From Streptomyces poonensis (GTDB lineage Bacteria > Actinomycetota > Actinomycetes > Streptomycetales > Streptomycetaceae), in assembly GCF_014650915.1 (NCBI RefSeq), contig NZ_BMVW01000026.1:1-64000 (forward strand): a DNA stretch of 64,000 nucleotides. The letters run 5' to 3'. The translations under genes were made by a program, and so were the position numbers. The notes beneath the pieces are model-generated. The model saw nothing but the letters and a program-made list of their open reading frames with translations, ran no database searches and was not told where the DNA came from. How positions within the stretch are numbered: the stretch's first letter is position 1; each line of letters begins with the position of its first letter. This document shows positions 52,690-62,023 of the stretch, piece by piece.

Positions 52690-53035
52690 CGGGCACCGCG
52701 GCGTCAACAGCCACGTCTTCGCCCGGCACACCCTGGACGGCGCCGAAGTCGGGGCCGCCCTGCTCGACTGCGTGGTCCGGCTCGGCCGCCTGGCTGCCCG
52801 GGCGCAGCCAGGCGGCCCGGGCACCGCAGATGACGCTGCGCTGCGCCGGCGGGGCCGGCTGGGGAAAGATCCGCCGCCTGACCGCGGCCTCCGCGTACGA
52901 CGACCTGCGCGCGATGGCCTACCGGCTGCTGGGCCGCCGCCGGCCTCCAGCGCTCCCGCCTCACCGGCATCGCCCTCACCGCCCAGGACCTGGCCGACGC
53001 CGACCCGGTCGCCGAGCAGCTCAGCTTGTCCTACC
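52690..53035 (+). pseudogene. Y-family DNA polymerase C-terminal fragment
   Basis: Three frames supply pieces in the right order: ARHTLDGAEVGAALLDCVVR; MTLRCAGGAGWGKIRRLTAA with SAYDDLRAMAYRLLG; and LQRSRLTGIALTAQDLADAD with PVAEQLSL. This is the little-finger region of DinB/ImuB-type lesion-bypass polymerases in actinobacteria. The catalytic palm is missing and at least two frameshifts occur. Confidence 0.65.
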
Positions 53036-53265
53036 GTTCTGACGCGGGCCCACGCCGGTCATTCGTAGGATCGGTGAGCCCGAGGACTCCGGGTATGGGA
53101 GTGAGCTTGTCGCCGCTCGATGGCTGAAAGGACTTGGCCGACCGGAGCCCGTGACGGTCACAACCGCTCATTGGGATACGCGACTTGATCGCTGTGTCGC
53201 TGTGTAGGACAACGTCGGCAAGGCCGTCCGCGGGACCGCAAAGCGAACAGCTGACGGAGGCGGCC

Positions 53266-54150
53266 ATGTTCACGATCTGGGCCGGGGTCGACGTAGGCAA
53301 GGAGCATCATCACTGCGTGGTGCTCGACGCCCAGGGCGAACGGCGGCTGTCGCGCCGCGTCGGCAACGACGAGCCCGAGCTGCTGGAGCTCATCCGGGAG
53401 GTGCTCGCACTCGCCGACCGGGGCGAGGTGCTGTGGGCGATGGACACCAATCACGGCAGCGCCGCCCTGCTCATCGGGCTCCTGCTCGACGCCGGGCAGC
53501 CGATGGTGTACCTCACCGGCCTGGCCGTCCACCGCGCCTCGGCCGGCTACCGCGGCCAGGGCAGGACCGACGCCAAGGACGCCCACGTCATCGCCGGCCA
53601 GGCCCGCATGCGCCAGGACCTCGGACTCTTGCGGCTCGGCGACGAAACCGCCGTCGACCTGCGCATCCTCACCGGCCGCCGCCTCGACCTCGTCAACGAC
53701 CGTACCCGGCAGATCAACCGGCTGCGCGAACAGCTCCTAGAAATCTTCCCGGCACTGGAGCGGGTCCTGCCCCGCAAGGGCCGGGGTCCGGTCATGCTGC
53801 TGACCGGCTACCAGAGGCCGGGCGCGATCCGCCGCACCGGTGTCCGCCGCCTCGAATCCTGGCTGAGCAACCGGGGCGTCAAGAACGCCTCCGAGCTCGC
53901 CCGCGCCGTCATCGAGGCGGCCGAAGCCCAGCACATCGCGCTGCCGGGCGAGCGGCTCGCGGCCTCCATGGTGGCCCGCATCGCGAAGGGTCTGCTGGCT
54001 GTCAGTTACTTATGTAGTTGCAACATGAGGAGGCCCCTGACCTGTGATGCGCTAGTTCCAGCTACAGGAATTCGATGGGCTCTGAACTGCAGTGATGGCA
54101 ACTATCGTTGTTGGATCATGCCGCTGACCTGCGATGCGGTAGATAGGTAG
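53266..54150 (+). pseudogene. IS110-family transposase, C-terminus lost
   Basis: 294-codon frame from ATG with GACGGAGG upstream. DEDD features are intact in the first part: IWAGVDVGKEHHHCVVLDAQ, EVLWAMDTNHGSAALLIGLL, GRTDAKDAHVIAGQARMRQD and LRILTGRRLDLVNDRTRQIN. After KGLLAV at ~54000 the sequence becomes unrelated (SYLCSCNMRRPLT), so the transposase_20 domain is missing. It differs clearly from the IS110 copy at 12 kb. Confidence 0.8.
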
Positions 54151-54193
54151 AGCAACGTTGCAACTGCATTCGTAAAGCCCCTGATTGCGAGGG
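54017..54193 (+). repeat. Three imperfect direct repeats upstream of the recombinase
   Basis: Copies at 54017-54055, ~54107-54142 and 54158-54193 share TTGCAAC-like starts followed by CCCCTGACCTGTGATGCG-type cores, the first two ending in a CTAG/GTAG. Copies one and three contain the perfect palindrome GTTGCAAC. The AT-richer stretch lies between the truncated IS110 gene and the tyrosine recombinase and may be its crossover or end sites. Confidence 0.55.
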
Positions 54194-54453
54194 AGTGTGG
54201 ACAGGTCGATCGTTTGTCGTGTACATCCCCATGGGGGCCTGCCTGGGGCCGCAGGAGGACAGGGGCAACACGATGACGAGCCCTACCCGGACCATGTCGA
54301 CGGCGTTGCTGATGGCCTGGGCGGCGGGCGAACCCTCACTGCGCGAGCACGAGGGACAGGTGTCAAGGCCGTAGGCGAACAAGTCACCTCAAAGTGTAGG
54401 AATCTGACGAGCACTCTCGGATTTCAGGAGTTCTCTCGGCAATCTGCCTGTCT

Positions 54454-55614
54454 GTGACGGATTCCGGGACTCGCCGCTTCTCCCTCATCACGGGCGGCGA
54501 TGTCGCTGCGCAGAACCGGCCTGGCAGGTACCGTGAGCCCGAGCCGGGCCTGGCTGACGTCCTGACGCTGCAACGGCAGAGCGCGGCGACCGTGTCCGCT
54601 GAAGCCGAGCGCGCGCTCTTCCAGGACTCTCTCGCTGAAGACGTGTGGGCGCGGGATGTCGCGGGGCTGTCGCCCCGGACCCTGGAAGCGCTGGTCCAGC
54701 CGGTGCTGGAGATTTGCGCCTACTACGACGTCATGCCGTGGCACCTGAGCTCGCGACAACTGGACGGGTACTTCGCGGGCCCGGGCAAGCGGCCGCGTCC
54801 CTCCACGGTGCGATCGAAGAACGCCTTTCTCGAGCAGCGGTATGCCGGTGAGATCAATCGCCGGTTCGGAGCGGTGGTCGAGTCACCCGTCGACGCGTTC
54901 AACCGGCCTGTGCACCGGGGGCACTTCGGGCTGCGGATCCCGCCGTCGGCGAGGGCGACGAAGGAATTCTTCGCCGCGTGGCGCGAGGCGCTGCCACGGG
55001 CGCGGAAGTACCCGGTGGCGGTCCGCAGCTACGTGATGTCGAAGGTGGCGTACATCTCCGGGGTCCGGGCGGCGGAGCTGCGCCCGGTGCAGCTGGGGGA
55101 CGTGCATTGGGAGAACGGACAGTGGGGCCGCTTCCTGGTCCACGGCAAGGGGGCCGGCGGTTCCGGACCGCGGGATCGCGAAGCGTTCCTCTTCGCTGAG
55201 GGACGCGAACTGTTGTGGTGGTATGTCGAGGAAGTGAGGGGTGAGTTTGCGGATGATCCCAGTGATCCGCGTGCGCCGCTGTTTCCCTCCGAGCGGCTGG
55301 CGAAGTCCCTGGCCGGCATAGAGGGCCTGCCCGCGCCTCCGGTGGTGCCGGACACTTTCCGGCGCGCGCTGAAGATGGCCTCGCGCGAGCATCTGCGCGG
55401 CCCGGTCAGCGTGCTTTTCCCGCATCTGCTGCGCCACGCCTGCGCGACCCACAACTATGAGGCGGGGATGCCGTTGTGGGACGTGCAGGTCTTGCTCGGT
55501 CACGTCTTTGCCTCCACCACGGTCGGGTATCTCGCGACCGCCCAGGGAGATCCGGAGCGGGCGAGCTTGGAGTCGTCCCGGCGTGCGGTTCGCCGGCTGA
55601 GTACGGAGGCGTGA
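54454..55614 (+). CDS. Tyrosine site-specific recombinase
   Basis: 386 aa from GTG. A SAM-like core-binding domain covers residues ~60-170. Catalytic residues: Arg in YISGVRAAELRPVQLGDVHW near 204; His-x-x-Arg in FPHLLRHACATHNYEAGMPL near 324-327; His in DVQVLLGHVFASTTVGYLAT near 349 and the nucleophile Tyr near 359. Start and frame are intact. It is the first of three genes with a downstream HTH protein and a zinc-finger protein, a combination that recurs in Streptomyces mobile DNA. Confidence 0.9.
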   Translation: MTDSGTRRFSLITGGDVAAQNRPGRYREPEPGLADVLTLQRQSAATVSAEAERALFQDSLAEDVWARDVAGLSPRTLEALVQPVLEICAYYDVMPWHLSSRQLDGYFAGPGKRPRPSTVRSKNAFLEQRYAGEINRRFGAVVESPVDAFNRPVHRGHFGLRIPPSARATKEFFAAWREALPRARKYPVAVRSYVMSKVAYISGVRAAELRPVQLGDVHWENGQWGRFLVHGKGAGGSGPRDREAFLFAEGRELLWWYVEEVRGEFADDPSDPRAPLFPSERLAKSLAGIEGLPAPPVVPDTFRRALKMASREHLRGPVSVLFPHLLRHACATHNYEAGMPLWDVQVLLGHVFASTTVGYLATAQGDPERASLESSRRAVRRLSTEA

Positions 55615-55618
55615 GTCC

Positions 55619-55951
55619 GTGAAGTGGAATCTGCGCTGGGCCGCGGCCAAGCGGGACATCTGGCGCCCGACGCAGCTGCAGGCGGCCTTCTGGGACGTGG
55701 GGTTCACGTCGTCCTTGAGCAAGGTGGCCGCGCTGTGGTCCAACAAGCCGGTCACCATCCGGCTGGAGGGCCTTGACATGATCTGCGCCGCCCTGCAGTG
55801 CCCGGTCGCGGACCTGATGGAGGCCGAACCGGTGGCCGCCGTCGAAGACCGCCCCAACACCGAGCAGCGGGCTGTTGGAGACGGCGGTCCCGCTCGCCCG
55901 GCTCCGCGGCCGGGCGGTGGCGGACCCCGCCGCCGGCTCCCGCCGAACTGA
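55619..55951 (+). CDS. HTH (XRE-like) DNA-binding protein
   Basis: 110 aa from GTG, 4 nt after the recombinase stop. MKWNLRWAAAKRDIWRPTQL and VTIRLEGLDMICAALQCPVA form a Cro/C1-type HTH; residues beyond ~75 are proline/arginine-rich. It is found next to tyrosine recombinases in actinobacterial elements and may serve as excision factor or regulator. Confidence 0.82.
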   Translation: MKWNLRWAAAKRDIWRPTQLQAAFWDVGFTSSLSKVAALWSNKPVTIRLEGLDMICAALQCPVADLMEAEPVAAVEDRPNTEQRAVGDGGPARPAPRPGGGGPRRRLPPN

Positions 55952-55963
55952 TGGGAGTCAGCC

Positions 55964-56425
55964 ATGATCAGGGGCTTTCGACTGGTGGGTTCGTGCCGCA
56001 CCTGTGCGAGCTGGGGAGCGGTGAACCAGGATGCCCTGTGCCTGCGGTGCGCGTGGGCCTGGCGGCGCGTGCCCTCGGGCCGCGACGGCTGGAGCGACGC
56101 CCCGTGCCGCCGCTGCGCCTGGGTCATGCCCGTCACCCGGGCGGGCGTGTGTCTGCCCTGCCTGCTGGCGGTCCGCCTGGGTGAGGAGAATCCCTGGGCT
56201 CAGAGCGAACTGCACGGAGAGACCCTGCCCTCGGGGCGGCCGCGCCAGCTCACCCTGTACATCGGGCAGGTCGCGCTGCCGGAGGCCCGACCGCATCATC
56301 GACGAGGCGCGCCACAGCGCCGACCCCCTCCGGCTGATGGACTCTTCGGCCTGTCCAGCCGCTCCGCTACCAGTTATGTCCTGTCGGCACACCCAGACAA
56401 GGGGGACGGCCCCATCGTCCCGTAG
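55964..56425 (+). CDS. Cysteine-rich zinc-finger protein, C-terminus probably lost
   Basis: 153 codons from ATG with GGGAG upstream. First half has paired cysteines: CRTCASWGAVNQDALCLRC, CRRCAWVMPVTRAGVCLPC. After QLTLYIGQVALPEARP (near residue 110) the sequence looks shuffled. The third member of this recombinase-HTH trio is normally larger, so this copy is likely truncated or frameshifted near 56290. Confidence 0.55.
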   Translation: MIRGFRLVGSCRTCASWGAVNQDALCLRCAWAWRRVPSGRDGWSDAPCRRCAWVMPVTRAGVCLPCLLAVRLGEENPWAQSELHGETLPSGRPRQLTLYIGQVALPEARPHHRRGAPQRRPPPADGLFGLSSRSATSYVLSAHPDKGDGPIVP

Positions 56426-56649
56426 AGCACCGGTCGGATCAGCTGGTCACGAGCACCGCTGGTCGGAACCTTCTGCGGGGTGCTCAGAAGTGTCGCGGAC
56501 CACGATGCGGGTACGCTCTCCAGTTCGCGCTTCGTCGCCGTACGCGGTCGCGCGTACGCGTAGAGTTCCGATGTCGCATGGCGACCACGCGTTCTCGCTC
56601 TGGCTCTCCCCTCACCCTCGCCTCCGGCACATCCTCCCGAGGAGCCCCT
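56426..56649. other. Short gap before the reductase gene
   Basis: About 220 bp without a convincing gene. It should contain the promoter for the reductase-desaturase pair. Confidence 0.3.
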
Positions 56650-57761
56650 GTGAAGCCGTTCCGCCGCTTGTTGACCTCGCCGCTACTGAACGTCCTGGCG
56701 GCGCCGAACGGCGTTGACCACTACCTGGCTGCTCTCAATCCCATGTGGTCGACGTGCGAGATCCGGGCCCGGGTCACCCAGATCCAGCACCTGACACACC
56801 GGACACGGTGACGCTGGTCCTGCGGCCCAACGCCAACTGGCGCGGCTTCGAAGCGGGTCAGTACGTCCGTCTCGGTGTCGAGGTGAACGGTGTGCGACGC
56901 CATCGGTGCTTTTCCCTCGCCTCATCGGCCCACCGCAAGGACCGGTCGATTGAGATCTCGGCGAGAGTCAACCCTGACGGGATTGTGTCGCCCTACCTCA
57001 AGCACCGCGCGACGACCGGCGAGATGTACACCGTCTCGCCCGCACAGGGGGAGTTCACCCTGCCCGAGCGACGGCCGGCACACTTGCTGATGATCGGCTC
57101 GGGAAGCGGCGTCACTCCATTGATGTCAATACTTCGTACTCTGCACGACGAGCACCATTCGGGTCGAGTCACGTTCCTGCACTACGCACGTACCGAAGCG
57201 GACATGCTGTACCGGGACGAACTCGAAGACATGACCCGACACCGCCCGCACCTCACCGTGGTGCGCGCATACACCGCTCAACGCACGGGAGGAGACCTGT
57301 ACGGGCACCTGTCGGAGGAGCATCTCGCTGCCGTCGGCGTCGATGTCGTCGATGTCGCAGCGGCCGACGCGTACGTGAGCGGGCCGCCGGATCTGGTGGA
57401 GACGGTTCGCGGTATCTGGACGGCGCGCGGCTTGGCGGACCGGCTGCATACCGAGAACTTCGCGGCGCCGGTCGCCCCGACCGCTGCGCCAACGACGCAC
57501 TCCGTGCCGCACGCCAAGGTGATCTTCGCCCGGAGCGGGGTTTCCGCCCCTGCCGCCGGCGTCTCCCTCCTCGAACTGGCCGAGGCCAGCGGTCTGCGGC
57601 CGCCCTTCGGGTGCCGTCAGGGCATCTGCACGACATGCACCAGCCGCAAGCTCGGCGGGACTGTACGTCACCTGCTCAATGGTGAGGTGTCGCATGTGGA
57701 GGAGGAGCAGATTCGGCTGTGCGTGTCCGCACCGTACGGCGACGTGACCCTGGACCTCTGA
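56650..57761 (+). pseudogene. Ferredoxin-type reductase, one frameshift
   Basis: GTG at 56650 with GAGGAG upstream starts KPFRRLLTSPLLNVLAAPNG and VDHYLAALNPMWS. At ~56795 the sense passes to a second frame (APDTPDTVTLVLRPNANWRG) that runs intact to 57761: FEAGQYVRLGVEVNGVRRHR and CFSLAS (FAD-binding RxxS-like), HLLMIGSGSGVTPLMSILRT (NAD(P)), and a C-terminal plant-type 2Fe-2S domain CRQGICTTC with LC further on. This matches Rv3230c-type reductases that feed membrane desaturases. One indel at the join is the only defect; sequencing error is possible. Confidence 0.8.
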
Positions 57762-57772
57762 TTCGGAGAAGC

Positions 57773-58918
57773 ATGCGTACCCCCATCATGCCCGTTCCGC
57801 GCCTCACTTCGGAGCAACTCGATGGACTGGCCCGTGACTTGGACGCCGTCCGCGACGCCGTCATGGCCGATCTCGGCACACCGGACGCCGAGTACATCCG
57901 TCGACTGTTGCGCTTGCAAGGCCGGTTGGAACTCGCCGGACGCGCCCTGCTCTATCTGGGGTTCCTGCCGCCGGTGTGGGTGGCCGCCGTCGTCTGCCTG
58001 GCCGTCTCCTCGCTGTTGAACAGAGAAGAGATCGGCCACAACGTCCTGCATGGCCAGTACGACTGGATGGGCGATCCCGCTCTCAGCTCGCAAAACGTCG
58101 AGTGGGAAGGACTGGCGTCCTCCAAGGACTGGCGTCGCTCACACAACTACGTACATCACACGTTCACCAATGTGCTCGGCAAGGACCGGGACATCGGATA
58201 CGGGATCATGCGTGTGAGCCCGGAGCAGAAATGGCATCCCTACTACCTTGGGAACGGCCTGTACGCGGCCCTGCTCATGCTGCTGCTGGACTGGGGGTTC
58301 GCGCTTCACGACCTGGAGGTCGACCGGCTGTTGCGCCGCGAGCGGGCCTGGTCGGAGAACCGCGAGATCCACCGTCGGCTGCGCCGCAAGATCGGCGTCC
58401 GCGTGCTGCGCGAGTACGTGCTCTTTCCCGCACTCACCGGCCCGTTCTTCTTCTCCACCCTCGCCGCCAACGCCTGCGCGAAGGTGCTGCGCGATCTGTG
58501 GACGTCCGCGCTCATCTTCTGCGGGCACTTCCCCGCCGGCGTAGTGACGTTCACCGAGGAGGAACTGGCCGACGAGGGCAGGGGCCATTGGTATTACCGC
58601 CAGCTGCTCGGTACCGCGAACTTCGACGGAGGCAGGTTGTTCCAGATCATGACCGGCCACCTCGGCCACCAGATCGAGCACCACCTGTTCCCTGACATGC
58701 CCTCCCGGCGCTACCCACAGATCGCCCCTCAGGTCCGTGCGGTCTGCGACAAGTACGGTCTGCCGTACAACACCGGGCCGCTGCACAGGCAGTTCTTCAG
58801 CACGTGGCGGAGCATCCTCAGGCTGTCGCTGCCGAGCCGTGTGGTGACGCGTCGGGGAGCCACGTCTCGCCGACTTGGGCGGCTGCGGGTGCGCACTGAC
58901 ACGGTCGGCCGCAGGTAG
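57773..58918 (+). CDS. Membrane fatty-acid desaturase (DesA3-like)
   Basis: 381 aa from ATG with GGAG upstream, 11 nt after the reductase stop. Three histidine boxes: HNVLHGQYD, HNYVHHTF and GHQIEHHLFP, the di-iron site of acyl-CoA/lipid desaturases. Hydrophobic segments include LLYLGFLPPVWVAAVVCLAV and GLYAALLMLLLDWGF. The reductase supplies electrons, an arrangement known in mycobacteria. It inserts a double bond in a long-chain acyl group. Confidence 0.93.
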   Translation: MRTPIMPVPRLTSEQLDGLARDLDAVRDAVMADLGTPDAEYIRRLLRLQGRLELAGRALLYLGFLPPVWVAAVVCLAVSSLLNREEIGHNVLHGQYDWMGDPALSSQNVEWEGLASSKDWRRSHNYVHHTFTNVLGKDRDIGYGIMRVSPEQKWHPYYLGNGLYAALLMLLLDWGFALHDLEVDRLLRRERAWSENREIHRRLRRKIGVRVLREYVLFPALTGPFFFSTLAANACAKVLRDLWTSALIFCGHFPAGVVTFTEEELADEGRGHWYYRQLLGTANFDGGRLFQIMTGHLGHQIEHHLFPDMPSRRYPQIAPQVRAVCDKYGLPYNTGPLHRQFFSTWRSILRLSLPSRVVTRRGATSRRLGRLRVRTDTVGRR

Positions 58919-59051
58919 GTGACTTGGCGCTTGAGGGCTCGTTTTCCAGCTGCTGCGCCCGAGGACCTCTTCAGCAGGTCCGGCATAGCCGCCCCCCGTC
59001 GCACTATTTCGCGTCCACGTCCGTGCCTCATGCATCACATGTGGAGGCCCT

Positions 59052-60494
59052 GTGCCCTTGTCCCGTCGTGCTCTTATCGGTCTCGCCATGAACGGCTCGC
59101 TGGCCGGGCTCGCCGACACGGCCGCCGCCCAAGGCGGCGGCCGCTCAGCCGGCGACAGCCGCCGCGGTCACTTCCGCGCCATCGTGATCGGGTCCGGTTC
59201 TGGGGGGTCCGTGGCCGCCCTGCGTCTGGGCCGGGTGGGGGTCGACACGCTGGTCCTCGAACGCGGCCGGGAATGGCCCGTCGCCCCTGAGCGGCCGGTA
59301 CTCGGCTCCGCGCACGGGATCACCGACACCATGTTCTGGCGGCGTGCCACCGCCCGGTGGCCGGCGATGCTGCCGGTGCCCGTACGGCCGGGTACCGGTG
59401 TCATGGAGGTGTCCCAGGAGTCCGGCCTGGACATCGCCTGCGCCGCCGCGGTCGGCGGCGGATCGGTGGTGTACACGGGCGTCACTCTCGCGCCGCCCCG
59501 CCGCTACTTCGAAACCCTTTACCCTGCCGGGCTGCGCTACGACGCGTTTCTTCACACCTGCTTCCCCAAGGTTCGCGCCATGCTCGGCGCGAGCACGCTG
59601 CCCGGTGACATCTACCGTTCGGCGCCCTTCACCCACTCACGGGTGTGGGACCGCCAGGTGCGACGGGCGAGCTGGCGCACCTTCCCTCTGCACTCGACCT
59701 TCGACTGGTCCGTTATCCGCCGTGAACTTGCAGGTGGCGCGCCCTTGTCGGCGACTGTGGGCCAGTCCGACTTCGGCTGCGGCAACGGGGCGAAGAAGTC
59801 CCTCACCCGTAGCTACCTGCCTGCCGCGGTGGCCACCGGCCATGTGCGGCTGCGTCCCCACCACGAGGTGGTCTCGCTGCGGCCGAGGCGGCGCGGCGGG
59901 TATCTCGTGGGCGTGCACCGGCTGGACACCGACGGTTCGGTCGTAGGGGAACGGGAGTTGAGCTGCGACATGCTGTTCGTGGCGGCCGGGACGCTCAACA
60001 CCAACCGCCTGTTGGTCGCCGCGCGGGAGCGGGGCGACCTTCCCGACCTGTCCGCCGGTATCGGCACGGGGTTCGGCGACAACGGCGACCAGCTCAACCT
60101 GCGCAGCCAGCCCCTGGTCTTCCACGGCGGCAGCCAGGCGGCACCGAGCGCCTCGGCGGCCTTCCTGCACCATGAGTTCGCTCTTCCGCCCCTGGTCGAG
60201 AACTGGATGCTGCCGTCCTGCGAGGCGCTCCCCGCCGTGGTGAGTTTCGGTGTGACCGTGGACCACGACCACGGTGGCCGCTTCCGCTACGACCGTGCCG
60301 CCGGGCGCGTCCACCTCTCCGACTGGACGGGCGACAAATCCGCGGCGGCCGCCTCGGCCATGCACTACTACAGCACCCGGGTCGCCCTCGCCAAATCCTG
60401 GCTGCCGGGCAACGTCGGAGGCGCGAACCCCTCTTTGACGATCGCCGCGCTGGCGGAACACGCTCTGGCCGGGATCGTCGCCGCCGGTGGCTGA
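59052..60494 (+). CDS. GMC-family oxidoreductase (cholesterol-oxidase-like), Tat-type start
   Basis: 480 aa from GTG with GTGGAGG upstream. The first ~30 residues, MPLSRRALIGLAMNGSLAGL, resemble a Tat signal with twin Arg. FAD site: FRAIVIGSGSGGSVAALRLG and LVLERGREWPV. Also AVGGGSVVYTGVTLAPPRRY, GCGNGAKKSLTRSYLPAAVA and a C-terminal HYYSTRVALAKSWLPGNVGG. The build fits flavin-dependent cholesterol oxidases/GMC enzymes; exact substrate not determined. Likely secreted. Confidence 0.85.
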   Translation: MPLSRRALIGLAMNGSLAGLADTAAAQGGGRSAGDSRRGHFRAIVIGSGSGGSVAALRLGRVGVDTLVLERGREWPVAPERPVLGSAHGITDTMFWRRATARWPAMLPVPVRPGTGVMEVSQESGLDIACAAAVGGGSVVYTGVTLAPPRRYFETLYPAGLRYDAFLHTCFPKVRAMLGASTLPGDIYRSAPFTHSRVWDRQVRRASWRTFPLHSTFDWSVIRRELAGGAPLSATVGQSDFGCGNGAKKSLTRSYLPAAVATGHVRLRPHHEVVSLRPRRRGGYLVGVHRLDTDGSVVGERELSCDMLFVAAGTLNTNRLLVAARERGDLPDLSAGIGTGFGDNGDQLNLRSQPLVFHGGSQAAPSASAAFLHHEFALPPLVENWMLPSCEALPAVVSFGVTVDHDHGGRFRYDRAAGRVHLSDWTGDKSAAAASAMHYYSTRVALAKSWLPGNVGGANPSLTIAALAEHALAGIVAAGG

Positions 60495-60611
60495 GATCCG
60501 GGGCGCCCGCGCTCGTCTCCTCCAGTGCGCGACGTAGGTGACGGGCCGCCAATGGACCGGTGTCCTGCGTTGAGGAGGCTGAACGCGGGACACGTGTATT
60601 GCTGCCCGCCG

Positions 60612-60746
60612 TCAGAAGGGACGTGCGGCGGTCGGCCGCGGTGTCGTGGCCACGGTCCCCGCGGCCAACGCGGGCACGGCGCAGGAGACCAGCGCGAAGC
60701 GCTTCCAGTTGGTACGGCCGCGGCGGGTCCGCCCGGCCCGGCGCAT
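60612..60746 (-). pseudogene. DUF6230 N-terminal piece on the minus strand
   Basis: Reads MRRAGRTRRGRTNWKRFALV followed by SCAVPALAAGTVATT and a stop after 44 codons. GRTNWKRFALV plus a hydrophobic segment is the typical N-terminus (membrane anchor or signal) of DUF6230 proteins. The rest of the domain is on the other strand from 60790, so the gene looks broken by an inversion. Confidence 0.5.
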
Positions 60747-60782
60747 GGCTCATCTTTCTCGGCCCATGGGGCTCATCACGCG

Positions 60783-60812
60783 GCGGGCGTCGTCGGGATC
60801 GACGACGCCCGC
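60783..60812. repeat. Perfect 13-bp inverted repeat at the strand switch
   Basis: GCGGGCGTCGTCG, spacer GGAT, CGACGACGCCCGC. It lies between the minus-strand N-terminal piece and the plus-strand body of the DUF6230 gene. Confidence 0.6.
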
Positions 60813-61084
60813 ATTCAGGGTGCGGACCAACCGGTGCACGCCAGCGGCACGGGGCTCAACCTCACCCGCCTCACCGGGGACATGCGTTTCACATCCGTGG
60901 AGATGGGCCGCGACGCCGCCACCCTGGACGGTTCCGGAGCGCGGGGTGTGGCCGGTCCTACGGGCAGCCGGCGCGCGCTCACCGTGCACGATCTGCGGCT
61001 CAAGGCATGCTCCCTGACGGCCGGGACCTTTTCGCTCACCGGGCCGACATGCCCGTACGGCGAGGTGTGCGGCTGTGCGCATGA
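60790..61084 (+). pseudogene. DUF6230 body
   Basis: VVGIDDARIQGADQPVHASG, LTGDMRFTSVEMGRDAATLD, ARGVAGPTGSRR and SLTAGTFSLTGPT are the central and C-terminal blocks of DUF6230 proteins (frequently secreted, once mislabelled cholesterol esterases). The N-terminus and start codon are missing on this strand, and the final residues change frame before a stop at 61084. It overlaps the DUF6114 start, as normal for the pair. Confidence 0.6.
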
Positions 61085-61416
61085 CCCCTGTGTCGCGGCC
61101 GGTCACGGCCTGCCTTCTCGTCACCGCTGCCGGTGTCGAGCTCGGGGCGTTCCCGCTCGGGCGCCCCTCTCTGTTGAGTCTGCAGGCAGCTAACGCTGGC
61201 AGTGCCCTCTTCGTGGCGTCGGCCCTGCTGGGCTGCGCCGTGCGTCTGTGGACGCGCCCGGCGACCTCCAGATCGAGTGGCGCGGCGGTCAGGCTTCTGG
61301 GGCTGTTGTCCTACCCGTTGGCCAATCTGGGCGGTTCCCTTCTCGGCATGCTGTTCGCACTGCTCGGCGGATCTTTCGCCTGTGCTGGGCGCCCGCCGAG
61401 GAAGCGGCCGCGGTGA
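61075..61416 (+). CDS. DUF6114 membrane protein
   Basis: 113 aa from GTG (ATG two codons later possible). Three to four hydrophobic helices: TACLLVTAAGVELGAFPLGR, ANAGSALFVASALLGCAVRL and LLSYPLANLGGSLLGMLFAL with LGGSF. LSYPLANLGG followed by GMLxxLLGG is diagnostic of DUF6114, which is encoded beside DUF6230 in Streptomyces. Function unknown; integral membrane. Confidence 0.7.
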   Translation: MRMTPVSRPVTACLLVTAAGVELGAFPLGRPSLLSLQAANAGSALFVASALLGCAVRLWTRPATSRSSGAAVRLLGLLSYPLANLGGSLLGMLFALLGGSFACAGRPPRKRPR

Positions 61417-61429
61417 AGGTCCGACAGGA

Positions 61430-61966
61430 AGGCTGTCCACCCTGCGGCGCTGTTGCCCGCGCCGCTCCTGCCGGTTGCGTCCTCGTGCGCGGCGCCCCCG
61501 GTCAGGGCAGGTGCCACCGTCGTGTCGCGGGCCGTACCCGCCGCAGTGGTGGCCCGGCCCGCGACCGTCCCCACGTCGTGCCCGGCGATAGGCCGAGCAG
61601 TTGACCGTCACCGGCCTGCTGTGCGGGCTGGATGCCGTCGGCGTGTGCCGAGCGGGGACCGTCGTTGTGGACGGCGCTCGCATCCACTATTCGGGCGCCG
61701 CGGACCAGGTCGGATCGTGCACGACCGCCCGGCGTGTCACCCTGTCCGGCCGCGTGCTGTTGCGGGCGGCCGTCCTGCGCGGGCGCGTCTTCGGCCTGCT
61801 GCCGCTGACCCTGTCCACGGCCGCCGTACCGCCCGTGCCCGTCCCCTACGTACGGATGAGGGATGTGCGCGCCGTCGGCCGGTGGTCTCGAGCGGAATCT
61901 GCTGTCGCCCAGAACGCCGGCGTCGCTCCCGCCGCTCGGCGTGCGCTGGGGTGCTGGGGCAGGTGA
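61430..61966 (+). pseudogene. Third gene of the DUF6230/DUF6114 locus, frameshifted
   Basis: An early part in one frame (VASSCAAPPVRAGATVVSRA, VPTSCPAIGRA) is followed near 61595 by another frame reading LTVTGLLCGLDAVGVCRAGT, VVVDGARIHYSGAADQVGSC, LRGRVFGLLPLTLSTAAVPP and VPVPYVRMRDVRAVGRW. It resembles the hypothetical protein that often follows DUF6114. Not further identified. Confidence 0.4.
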
Positions 61967-62023
61967 GCGGCCGGCCGCCTCGCCGTCCTGCTGTGGCGGC
62001 CGGCCGGGCCCGGTGTGCTCGGA

